Origin: Siphonodentalium dalli
Lineage: Eukaryota; Mollusca; Scaphopoda; Gadilida; Siphonodentaliidae
Direction of reading: 5' to 3'
DNA: 64,000 nucleotides
NCBI GenBank assembly: GCA_032622095.1
Contig: CP136065.1
Location: 242,585,530-242,649,529, forward strand
The notes under the pieces are model-generated. The model worked only from the letters and a program-made list of their open reading frames with translations, was not told where the DNA came from and did no database searches. Below, piece after piece: positions 34,701-45,289 of this stretch (positions are counted from its first letter, which is position 1; each line of letters begins with the position of its first letter). The position numbers and the translations under genes were made by a program.

Positions 34701-37700
34701 GACCCCTTTACATTGTCCTACTGAATGACCCCTTTGCATGGTCCTACTGAATGACCCCTGTACATTGTCCTACTGAATGACTCCTTTGCATTGTCCTACT
34801 GAATGACCCCTTTACATGGTCCTACTGAATGACTCCTTTGCATGGTCATACTGAATGACCCCTTTACATGGTCCTACTGAACGACCCCTTTACATTGTCC
34901 TACTGAATGACCCATTTACATGGTCCTACTAAATGACTCCTTTGCATGGTCATACTGAATGAACCCTTTGCATGGTCATACTGATGTCTCCTTTACATGG
35001 TCCTACTGAATGACCACTTTACATGTTCCTATTGAATTACCCATTAACATTGTCCTACTGAATGACCCCTTTGCATGGTCCTACTGAATGACCCCTTTAC
35101 AGTGTCCTACTGAATGACCCCTGTACATTGTCCTACTGAATGACTCCTTTGCATTGTCCTACTAAATGACCCCTTTACATGGTCCTACTGAATGACTCCT
35201 TTGCATGGTCATACTGAATGACCCCTTTACATGGTCCTACTGAATGACCCCTTTACATTGTCCTACTGAATGACCCATTTACATGGTCCTACTAAATGAC
35301 TCCTTTGCATGGTCATACTGAATGAACCCTTTGCATGGTCATACTGATGACTCCTTTACATGGTCCTACTGAATGACCACTTTACATGTTCCTATTGAAT
35401 TACCCATTAACATGGTCCTACTATATGACCCATTTACATGGTCCTACTGAATGACCCCTCTACATGGTCCTACTGAATGGCCCCTTTACATGGTCCTACT
35501 AAATGATCCCTCCACATGGTCCTACTGAATGACCAATTTACATGATCCTACTGAATGACCCCTTTACATGGTCCTACTAAATGACCCATTTACATGGTCC
35601 TACTGAATGACCCCTCTACATGGTCCTACTGAATGGCCCCTTTACATGGTCCTACTGAATGACCCCTTTACATGGTCCTACTGATGACTCCTTTACATGG
35701 TCCTACTGAATGACCCTTTTAAATGGTCCTACTAAATGACCCCTTTACATAGTACTACTGAATGACCCCTTTACATGGTCCTAACTAAATGACTCATTTA
35801 CATGGTCCTACTGAATGACCCATTTACGTGGTCCTACTAAATTACCCCTTTACATGGTCCTACTAAATGACCCCTTTACATGGTCCCACTGAATGACCCC
35901 TTTACATGGTTCTACTGAATGGCCGACATACGTGGTCCTACTAAATGATCCATTTACATGGTCCTACTAAATGACCCTTTTGCATTGTCCTACTGAATGA
36001 CCCATTTACATGGTCCTACTAAATGATCCCTTCACATGGTCCTACTGAATGACCAATTTACATGATCCTACTGAATGACCCCTTTACATGGTCCTACTAA
36101 ATGACCCATTTACATGGTCCTACCTGATGACCCCTTTACATGGTCCTACTGAATTACCCCTTTTCATGGTCCTACTGAATGACTCCTTTACATGGTCCTA
36201 CTGATGACTCCTCTACATGGTCCTACTGAATTACTCCTTTACATGGTCCTACTGACGACTCCTTTACATGGTCCTACTGATGACTCCTCTACATGGTCCT
36301 ACTGAATTATCCCTTTACATGGTCCTACTGATGACTCCTCTACATGATCCTACTGAATTATCCCTTTACATGGTCCTACTGATGACTCCTTTACATGGTC
36401 CTACTGAATTACTCCTTTACATGGTCCTACTTATGACTCATTTACATGGTCCTACTGAATGACCCCTTTACATGGTCCTACTGAATGACCCATTTACATG
36501 GTTCTACTGAATGACCCATTTACATGGTCCTACTAAATGACCCCTTTACATGATCCTACTGAATGACTCCTTTACATAGTCCTACTGAATTACCCATTTA
36601 CATGGTCCTACTGAATGTCCCCTTTACATTGTCCTACTGAATGACCCCTTTACATGGTCCTACTGAATGACTCCTTTGCATTGTCCTACTGAATGACCCC
36701 TTTGCATGGTCCTACTGAATGACCCCTTTACATGGTCCCACTGAATGACCCCTTTACATGGTCCTACTGAATGACCCCTTTACATGGTTCTACTGAATGA
36801 CCCCTTTACATTGTCCTACTGAATGACCCCTTTGCATGGTCCTACTGAATGACCCCTTTACAGTGTCCTACTGAATGACCCCTGTACATTGTCCTACTGA
36901 ATGACTCCTTTGCATTGTCCTACTGAATGACCCCTTTACATGGTCCTACTGAATGACTCCTTTGCATGGTCATACTGAATGACCCCTTTACATGGTCCTA
37001 CTGAATGACCCCTTTACATTGTCCTACTGAATGACCCATTTACATGGTCCTACTAAATGACTCCTTTGCATGGTCATACTGAATGAACCCTTTGCATGGT
37101 CATACTGATGACTCCTTTACATGGTCCTACTGAATGACCACTTTACATGTTCCTATTGAATTACCCATTAACATGGTCCTACTATATGACCCATTTACAT
37201 GGTCCTACTGAATGACCCCTCTACATGGTCCTACAGAATGGCCCCTTTACATGGTCCTACTGAATGACCCCTTTACATGGTCCTACTGATGAATCCTTTA
37301 CCTGGTCCTACTGAATGACCCTTTTAAATGGTCCTACTAATTGACCCCTTTACATAGTCCTACTGAATGACCCCATTACATGGTTCTAACTAAATGACCC
37401 ATTTACATGGTCCTACTGAATGACCCATTTACGTGGTCCTACTAAATGACCCCTTTACATGGTCCTACTAAATGACCCCTTTACATGGTCCCACTGAATG
37501 ACCCCTTTACATGGTTCTACTGAATGGCCGATTTACGTGGTCCTACTAAATGACCCATTTACATGGTCCTACTAAATGACCCCTTTACATTGTCCTACTG
37601 AATGACCCATTTACATGGTCCTACTAAATGATCCCTCCACATGGTCCTACTGAATGACCAATTTACATGATCCTACTGAATGACCCCTTTACATGGTCCT

Positions 37701-40150
37701 ACTAAATGACCCATTTACATGGTCCTACTGAATGACCCCTCTACATGGTCCTACTGAATGGCCCCTTTACATGGTCCTACTGAATGACCCCTTTACATGG
37801 TCCTACTGATGACTCCTTTACATGGTCCTACTGAATGACCCTTTTAAATGGTCCTACTAAATGACCCCTTTACATAGTACTACTGAATGACCCCTTTACA
37901 TGGTCCTAACTAAATGACTCATTTACATGGTCCTACTGAATGACCCATTTACGTGGTCCTACTAAATTACCCCTTTACATGGTCCTACTAAATGACCCCT
38001 TTACATGGTCCCACTGAATGACCCCTTTACATGGTTCTACTGAATGGCCGACATACGTGGTCCTACTAAATGATCCATTTACATGGTCCTACTAAATGAC
38101 CCTTTTGCATTGTCCTACTGAATGACCCATTTAGATGGTCCTACTAAATGATCCCTTCACATGGTCCTACTGAATGACCAATTTACATGATCCTACTGAA
38201 TGACCCCTTTACATGGTCCTACTAAATGACCCATTTACATGGTCCTACCTGATGACCCCTTTACATGGTCCTACTGAATTACCCCTTTTCATGGTCCTAC
38301 TGAATGACTCCTTTACATGGTCCTACTGATGACTCCTCTACATGGTCCTACTGAATTACTCCTTTACATGGTCCTACTGATGACTCCTTTACATGGTCCT
38401 ACTGATGACTCCTCTACATGGTCCTACTGAATTATCCCTTTACATGGTCCTACTGATGACTCCTCTACATGATCCTACTGAATTATCCCTTTACATGGTC
38501 CTACTGATGACTCCTTTACATGGTCCTACTGAATTACTCCTTTACATGGTCCTACTTATGACTCATTTACATGGTCCTACTGAATGACCCCTTTACATGG
38601 TCCTACTGAATGACCCATTTACATGGTTCTACTGAATGACCCATTTACATGGTCCTACTAAATGACCCCTTTACATGATCCTACTGAATGACTCCTTTAC
38701 ATGGTCCTACTGAATTACCCATTTTCATGGTCCTACTGAATGTCCCCTTTACATTGTCCTACTGAATGACCCCTTTACATGGTCCTACTGAATGACTCCT
38801 TTGCATTGTCCTACTGAATGACCCCTTTGCATGGTCCTACTGAATGACCCCTTTACATGGTCCCACTGAATGACCCCTTTACATGGTCCTACTGAATGAC
38901 CCCTTTACATGGTTCTACTGAATGACCCCTTTACATTGTCCTACTGAATGACCCCTTTACAGTGTCCTACTGAATGACCCCTGTACATTGTCCTACTGAA
39001 TGACTCCTTTGCATTGTCCTACTGAATGACCCCTTTACATGGTCCTACTGAATGACTCCTTTGCATGGGCATACTGAATGACCCCTTTACATGGTCCTAC
39101 TGAACGACCCCTTTACATTGTCCTACTGAATGACCCATTTACATGGTCCTACTAAATGACTCCTTTGCATGGTCATACTGAATGAACCCTTTGCATGGTC
39201 ATACTGATGTCTCCTTTACATGGTCCTACTGAATGACCACTTTACATGTTCCTATTGAATTACCCATTAACATGGTCCTACTATATGACCCATTTACATG
39301 GTCCTACTGAATGACCCCTCTACATGGTCCTACTGAATGGCCCCTTTACATGGTCCTACTGAATGACCCCTTTACATGGTCCTACTGATGAATCCTTTAC
39401 CTGGTCCTACTGAATGACCCTTTTAAATGGTCCTACTAAATGACCCCTTTACATAGTCCTACTGAATGACCCCATTACATGGTTCTAACTAAATGACCCA
39501 TTTACATGGTCCTACTGAATGACCCATTTACGTGGTCCTACTAAATGACCCCTTTACATGGTCCTACTAAATGACCCCTTTACATGGTCCCACTGAATGA
39601 CCCCTTTACATGGTTCTACTGAATGGCCGATTTACGTGGTCCTACTAAATGACCCATTTACATGGTCCTACTAAATGACCCCTTTACATTGTCCTACTGA
39701 ATGACCCATTTACATGGTCCTACTAAATGATCCCTCCACATGGTCCTACTGAATGACCAATTTACATGATCCTACTGAATGACCCCTTTACATGGTCCTA
39801 CTAAATGACCGATTTACATGGTCCTACCTGATGACCCCTTTACATGGTCCTACTAAATGACCCATTTACATGGTCCTACCTGATGACCCCTTTACATGGT
39901 CCTACTGAATTACCCCTTGTCATGGTCCTACTGAATGACTCCTTTACATGGTCCTACTGATGACTCCTCTACATGGTCCTACTGAATTACTCCTTTACAT
40001 GGTCCTACTGATGACTCCTTTACATGGTCCTACTGATGACTCCTCTACATGGTCCTACTGAATTATCCCTTTACATGGTCCTACTGATGACTCCTTTACA
40101 TGGTCCTACTGAATTACTCCTTTACATGGTCCTACTGAATGACCCATTTA
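31800..40150 (+). repeat. Five-fold higher-order repeat of about 1.7-2.1 kb
   Basis: A distinctive monomer series starting GATGACTCCTCTACATGG occurs at 32409, 34170, 36268, 38393 and about 40030, giving spacings of 1761, 2098, 2125 and about 1640. Markers such as GGCCGACATACGTGG (about 32063, 33824, 35922, 38047) keep the same offset. A sister version, GGCCGATTTACGTGG, is at about 37525 and 39626. Copies are nearly identical over long stretches, so the amplification is recent. Confidence 0.85.
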
Positions 40151-40987
40151 CATGGTCCTACTGAATGACCCATTTACATGGTCCTACTAAATGACCCCTT
40201 TACATGATCCTACTGAATGACCCCTTTACATGGTCCTACTGAATTACCCATTTACATGGTCCTACTGGTGACTACTTTACATGGTCCTACTTATGACTCA
40301 TTTACATGGTCCTACTGAATGACCCCTTTACATGGTCCTACTTATGACTCATTTACATGGTCCTACTGAATGACCCCTTTACATGGTCCTACTGAATGAC
40401 CCATTTACATGGTCCTACTGAATGACCCATTTACATGGTCCTACTAAATGACCCCTTTACATGATCCTACTGAATGACCCCTTTGCATGGTCCTACTGAA
40501 TTACCCATTTACATGGTCCTACTGGTGACTCCTTTACATGGTCCTACTGATGACTCCTTTACATTGTCCTACTGAATGACTCCTTTACATGGTCCTACTG
40601 AATGACCCATTTACATGGTCCTACTGAATGACCCCTTTACATTGTCCTACTGAATGATTCCTTTACATGGCTTTACATTGTCCTACGAATGACTCCTTTA
40701 CATGGTCCTACTGATGACTCATTTGCATGGTCCTACAGAATTACCCCTTTACAAGGTCCTACTGAATGACTCCTTTACATGGTCCTACTGAATTACCCAT
40801 TTGCATGGTCCTACTGAATGGCCCCTTTATCAAGCAAATCGACCATACCACTCCATAGAAAACAAACGTCGTCTGAACTACGCTCAATTGTAAATATTTA
40901 CTTCTCGATTCGGGACGAAAACTATCGGAGATAAACTAACGGAAACGATTTCGTCATCGAGAGTCACTACATCTAATCAATATTTTA

Positions 40988-41230
40988 GAATGACGATGTG
41001 TGTTGTCAAATTGGATATCATATTTGTAAAAATAACTACTTTGAGGAAGATTATTTTTCATTGATATCTGATCACCCTACCCTAGTGTTTCACATCACTT
41101 TAGTTCATATATCAGAATTACGGTGTGTGTGTTGTAAATTTGGATTAATATTCCCAAAAATAACTACTTTGAGCGAGATTATACTCCATTTCTATTTGAC
41201 CACTTACCGGAGTGTTTCTCATCACTTTAA
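40988..41230 (+). repeat. Two-copy tandem duplication, about 125 bp
   Basis: AGAATGACGATGTGTGTTGT at 40988 pairs with AGAATTACGGTGTGTGTGTT at 41114. Both continue with AAATAACTACTTTGAG and a CATCACTTT end. The open frame across it is a product of the duplication. Confidence 0.6.
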
Positions 41231-41454
41231 AAGCGGCGTTCCAGCCATTGTTGTTGAATTCCTAATACCAGTTGGGCATATGAATCCCAAGTACCAATTA
41301 ACATTTACTGCCAGACAATGCCCTGATTCCCACGTGCCGAGCGAGGGGGTTGGTTGGCAAACTATAAGATTATTTTTGACTGCATAAAACGATCATTTTG
41401 GATTCTCACCCACGGGATCGATAAAAATAGCTTATTAGCTAGCATCGTTATATA

Positions 41455-41592
41455 TAGAGGATATCTAATGTCAATTATATAGCAATTTATTAATCGAGTG
41501 CACAAAATTCGATGCGAGCTAAGCTCGAATCGAATTTAGTGGACGAGGTTAAAACATTTCGTATAGAATTGCGACGAATTTTTGATCCATTT
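41455..41592. mobile_element. Foldback MITE, family member 1
   Basis: An imperfect long inverted repeat centred near 41523 (GCGAGCTAAGCTCG). Arms contain GCAATTTATTAATCGAGTGCAC on the left and GTGGACGAGGTTAAAACATT on the right. It matches the better-preserved copy at 48233-48385 block by block. Confidence 0.55.
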
Positions 41593-41859
41593 TTATCACA
41601 AAATAACATTTAGCAAGGAACAACGATCTGAAACGACTGGGGTTAAAACAAAAATTAATATTGATTTCCCTATCACAACCCAAGAGGAAGTAAAGAGCTT
41701 CAAGACAAGATATAGTTCCATTTTAGCTCAACTTTACTTGCAAATTTTGAGCTATAGTCCATGGCTTTGTATCCGCCGTCCGTGTGTGCGTGTGTGTGTG
41801 GAGACGTCCGTCAACAATTTCCATTAGCACGGCTACAGTTTGTTCCTTTGGTCGGATGG

Positions 41860-44705
41860 CTGAATAAATTGACATGTAGATCGGAACGAGTCATTTTGGG
41901 GTCATTCGTCATTATGAAATTTGTCATGTATGTTAGCATTGACATGCTTATGGAAACAAGTTATTTTGGGGTCATTCGGCCAAAAACATGGCCGCCGGCA
42001 GCCATTTTGGGTTTTACTCTTTGCATGACTAAATCCTTTGGCACAGGCTACATGTCGTACCATTGGTCGAATCATCATGAAATTTGTCAAGGATGTTAAC
42101 ATTGACATGTGGATGGGAAAGAGTCGTTTTGGGGTGATTTGGCCATAACACATGGCCGCCGGCAGCCAACTTGTATTTTCTCGTTGCATGACTAAATCGT
42201 TTGGCATGGGCTACAAGTCGTATCTTTGGTCGGATTGTTATGAAATGTATCATGGCTGTTGACATTGACATGTAGATGTGAACGAGTCATTTTGGGGTCA
42301 TTCGGGCAAAAAACATGGCCGCCAACAATCCAAAATTCAATCCATTAGCACAGTTACAGGCCGTAGTGTTCTTCTGATCATCATGAAATTTGTCGTGGAT
42401 GTTAATATTGACATGTATATGGGAACGAGTCATTTTGGTCTCATTCGGCCATAAAACTGGCAGCCATCTTTGCATGACTAAATCATTTGGCATGGGCTAT
42501 AGGTCGTACCTTTGGTTGGGTCATCGTGATATTTGTCATGGATGTTAACATTGACATGTAGATGGGAGCGGGTGATTTTGGGATCTTTCGACCATAAGAC
42601 ATGGCCGCCAGCGGCCATCTTGGATTTACCACTTGCACGACTAAATACTTTGGCATGTGCTAGAGGTTGTACCATTGATCGGATCATTATGAAATTGGTC
42701 ATGGATGATAAAATTGACGTGTAGATGGGAACGTGTCATTTTGGGGTCATTCGTCTAATAAACATGGCATCGGCAGCCATCTTAGATTTTACTCTTTGCA
42801 TGACTAAATCCTTTGGCTCGGGCTGCAAGTCGTATCTTTGGTCGAATTATTATGAAATTTGTAATGACTGTTGACATTTAGATGTAGATGGGAATGAATC
42901 ATTTTTGGGTCATTCGGACATAAAACATGGCCGCCAGCGGCCATCTTGAATTTTACTCTTTGCATGACTACATTCTCTGGCACGGGCTAGAGATTGTACC
43001 TTTGGTTGGATCATTATGAATTTGGCCATGGATGATAACATTGACATGTAGATGGGAACGAGTCATTTTGGGGTGATTTGGCCATAACACATGGCCGCCG
43101 GCAGCCAACTTGTATTTTTCCCGTTGCATGACTAAATCGTTTGGCATGGGCTACAAGTCGTATCTTTGGTCGGATTGTTATGAAATGTATCATGGCTGTT
43201 GACATTGACATGTAGATGTGAACGAGTCATTTTGGGGTCATTCGGCAAAAAACATGGCCGCCAACAATCCAAAATTCAATCCATTAGCACAGCTACAGGC
43301 CGTAGTGTTCTTCTGATCATCATGAAATTTGTCGTGGATGTTAATATTGACATGTATATGGGAACGAGTCATTTTGGTCTCATTCGGCCATAAAACTGGC
43401 AGCCATCTTTGCATGACTAAATTATTTGGCATGGGCTAGAGGTCGTACCTTTGGTTGGGTCATCATGATATTTGTCATGGATGTTAACATTGACATGTAG
43501 ATGGGAGCGGGTGATTTTGGGATCTTTCGACCATAAGACATGGCCGCCAGCTGCCATCTTGGGTTTACTACTTGCACGACTAAATACTTTGGCATGTGCT
43601 AGAGGTTGTACCATTGATCGGATCATTATGAAATTGGTCATGGATGATAAAATTGACGTGTAGATGGGAACGTGTCATTTTGGGGTCATTCGTCTAATAA
43701 ACATGGCATCGGCAGCCATCTTAGATTTTACTCTTTGCATGACGAAATCCTTTGGCTCGGGCTGCAAGTCGTATCTTTTGTCGAATTATTATGAGATTTG
43801 TAATGACTGTTGACATTTAGATGTAGATGGGAACGAATCATTGTTGGGTCATTCGGACATAAAACATGGCCGCTAGCGGCCATCTTGGATTTTACTCTTT
43901 GCATGACTACATTCTCTGGCACGGGCTAGAGATTTGCCTTTGGTTGGATCATTATGAATTTGGCCATGGATGATAACATTGACATGTAGATGGGAACGAG
44001 TCATTTTGGGGTCATTCGGCCAAAAACATGGCTGCCGACGGCCATGTTGTGTTTTTCTCTTTGCATGACTAAATCTTTTAGGCACAGGTGACTGGTCATA
44101 CCTTTGGTCGGCACATTATGAAATGTGTCATGGCTGTTGACATTGACATGTATATGGGAACAAGTAATGTTGGGGTCATTCGGCAAAAAAACATGGCCGC
44201 CCGCTGCCATCTTGGATTTCAAAATTCAATCCATTAGCATGGTCTACAGGCCAGAGTGTTCTTACGTTCTTCGTGAAATTTGTCGTGCATGTTAATATTG
44301 ACAAGTAAATGGGAACGAGTCATTTTGAGGTCATTCTGCTATATAATATGGCCGCCGGCAGCCATCTTAGATTTTACTCTTTACATGACTAAATCCTTTG
44401 GCACGGGCTACAGGTCGTACCTTTGCTCGGATTATTATACAATTTGTCATGGCTGTTGACATTGACATGTATATGGGAACGAATCACTTTGGGGTTATTC
44501 GGCCACAAAACTTAGCCGCCGACAGCCATCTTGGATGTTCCTCTTTGCATGACTAAATCCTTTGGCACTGGTTGCAGGTCATACCTTTGTCGGATCATCA
44601 TGAAATTTGTCATGGATGTTAACATTTACATATAGATGGGAACGAGTAATTTTGGGGTTAATCGGCAAAAAAACATGGCCACCAGCTGCCATCTTGGATC
44701 TCAAA
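41860..44705. repeat. Tandem array of a ~160-bp repeat (about 18-19 copies)
   Basis: Each unit has a GACATGTAGATGGGAACGAG segment and a CATTTTGGGGTCATTCGG segment. Next comes ACATGGCCGCC(G/A)GC..CCATCTTGGATTTTAC, then GCATGACTAAATC.TTTGGCA, a GGTCGTACCTTTGG-like box and CATGAAATTTGTCATGG. Unit starts near 41871, 42103, 42267, 42410, 42554, 42716, 43041, 43207, 43349, 43493 and so on show lengths of about 143-165. It shares the GGCCGCCAT core with the 14.6-15.2 kb repeat. Confidence 0.85.
42110..44000. repeat. 940-bp higher-order repeat inside the 160-bp array
   Basis: Six-monomer blocks are repeated head to tail: 42201 matches 43141, 42267 matches 43207 and 42326 matches 43265. They share private variants, including the truncated monomer with AAACTGGCAGCCATCTTTGC and the AACAATCCAAAATTCAATCC monomer. 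Offset is 939-940 bases. Confidence 0.8.
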
Positions 44706-44919
44706 ATTCAATTCCATTTATTGCTCATCACTAAATGTATTTTCTTTGCAACGAGGAGCTACAGTGTCATGGACACTTTCATTAATATGTCTTTTCGTGT
44801 TGACAAAATTGTTCAAACACCCTTAACACCCATGTTTATCTCAGTTTACACTAAATAACCCAACCCGAATTAAATATCATAATTATAATGAACATAATAA
44901 CATTCATCGATACCATTAC

Positions 44920-45012
44920 GTTAAGCGCTTACGTCACTGAGCGTGTTGATACTACACATGAGTATTATTAAAGATATGAGACCGGTTTTATGGGCTAATT
45001 ATGTGATACAAG
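44920..45012. repeat. Dispersed repeat shared with 48476-48558
   Basis: TACGTCACTGAGCGTG and GGTTTTATGGGCTAATTATG correspond to GACGTCATCACACGCG and GGTTTTGTGGGTTAATTATG at 48480-48555. In the second locus this block directly follows the foldback MITE. Confidence 0.55.
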
Positions 45013-45054
45013 ATTGTATTAGTGAAATAAGCACATGCTATATCTTGAACTCAC

Positions 45055-45172
45055 CCTGACCCAGATATAATGTTAAGATAGTCTGTCTCGCCGTCCCGAG
45101 GCACAAATTTGATGCACGTAACATCCTCCCAGTCGGCCATTGCTTCAGCGATTATTGCTTTCTTAGCGGCGT
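45055..45172 (-). CDS. Astacin-family zinc metalloprotease, one internal exon
   Basis: Astacins are secreted or membrane zinc endopeptidases. The exon (118 bp, minus strand) encodes an A-K-K-A-I-I-A-E-A-M helix followed by ADWEDVTCIKFVPRDGETDY and LNIISGSG. This is the segment N-terminal to the catalytic zinc helix: an amphipathic helix, the conserved (W/Y)-x-x-x-T-C-I-x-F box whose Cys forms a structural disulfide, and a strand before the conserved GC. Splice signals fit. A pyrimidine run then TAG precedes it at 45173, and TCAGG|GTGAGT follows (donor 45054-45049). The next exon, with HExxHxxGxxH, is expected at lower coordinates but was not seen, so the downstream intron probably contains the tandem arrays. 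The exon itself shows no damage. Confidence 0.75.
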
Positions 45173-45289
45173 CTACATTACGAAAAAAATGCAGTAATGA
45201 CATGGCATGGACAAGTCGACACTGTACATAACGAAAGTTCACATTGTCTTCGGCTGATTTCTCTAATGTTCGATGTTCCATTATTGATT

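Larger units (their letters stand above)
20096..40834 (+). repeat. Giant 26-bp satellite, about 800 monomers
   Basis: The monomer contains TTTACATGGTCCTACTGA followed by ATGACCCC (26 bp). A 25-bp variant has CTGATGACTCG, lacking one A. Dividing the span by the period gives roughly 800 copies. Variants are regional: GATGACTCG/GATGATTCG forms dominate at 20-23.4 kb and recur in blocks to about 28.7 kb; GACTCCTTTGCATTG forms are common at 23.7-31.6 kb; CTAAATGACCCATTT and GAATTACCC forms prevail after 31.6 kb. Open frames inside it are by-products of the period and are not counted as genes. The array starts after GGGTGGTCAGTCAGTAAATC and ends at CCCCTTTATCAAGC. Confidence 0.95.

Noticed and set aside
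32409-38587. Identical 64-codon frames at 32409, 34170, 36268 and 38393
   Set aside because: They are products of the higher-order satellite; period 26 is not a multiple of three and the frames show no protein signature.
20096-40834. CTGATGA heptamers (hammerhead core) in many satellite monomers
   Set aside because: They are never followed by a stem and GAAA core in the right order on either strand; the match is chance within the monomer.
20096-40834. CRISPR-like regular repeats
   Set aside because: There are no unique spacers; the repeat is continuous, variant-rich and in a eukaryotic context.
40998-41387. 129-codon plus-strand frame
   Set aside because: It spans a two-copy tandem duplication and unique AT-rich DNA, with no recognisable motif.
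41902-44222. Multiple similar minus-strand frames with MPNDLVMQR-like starts
   Set aside because: They arise from the tandem ~160-bp repeat and are broken at variable positions; no domain or codon evidence.
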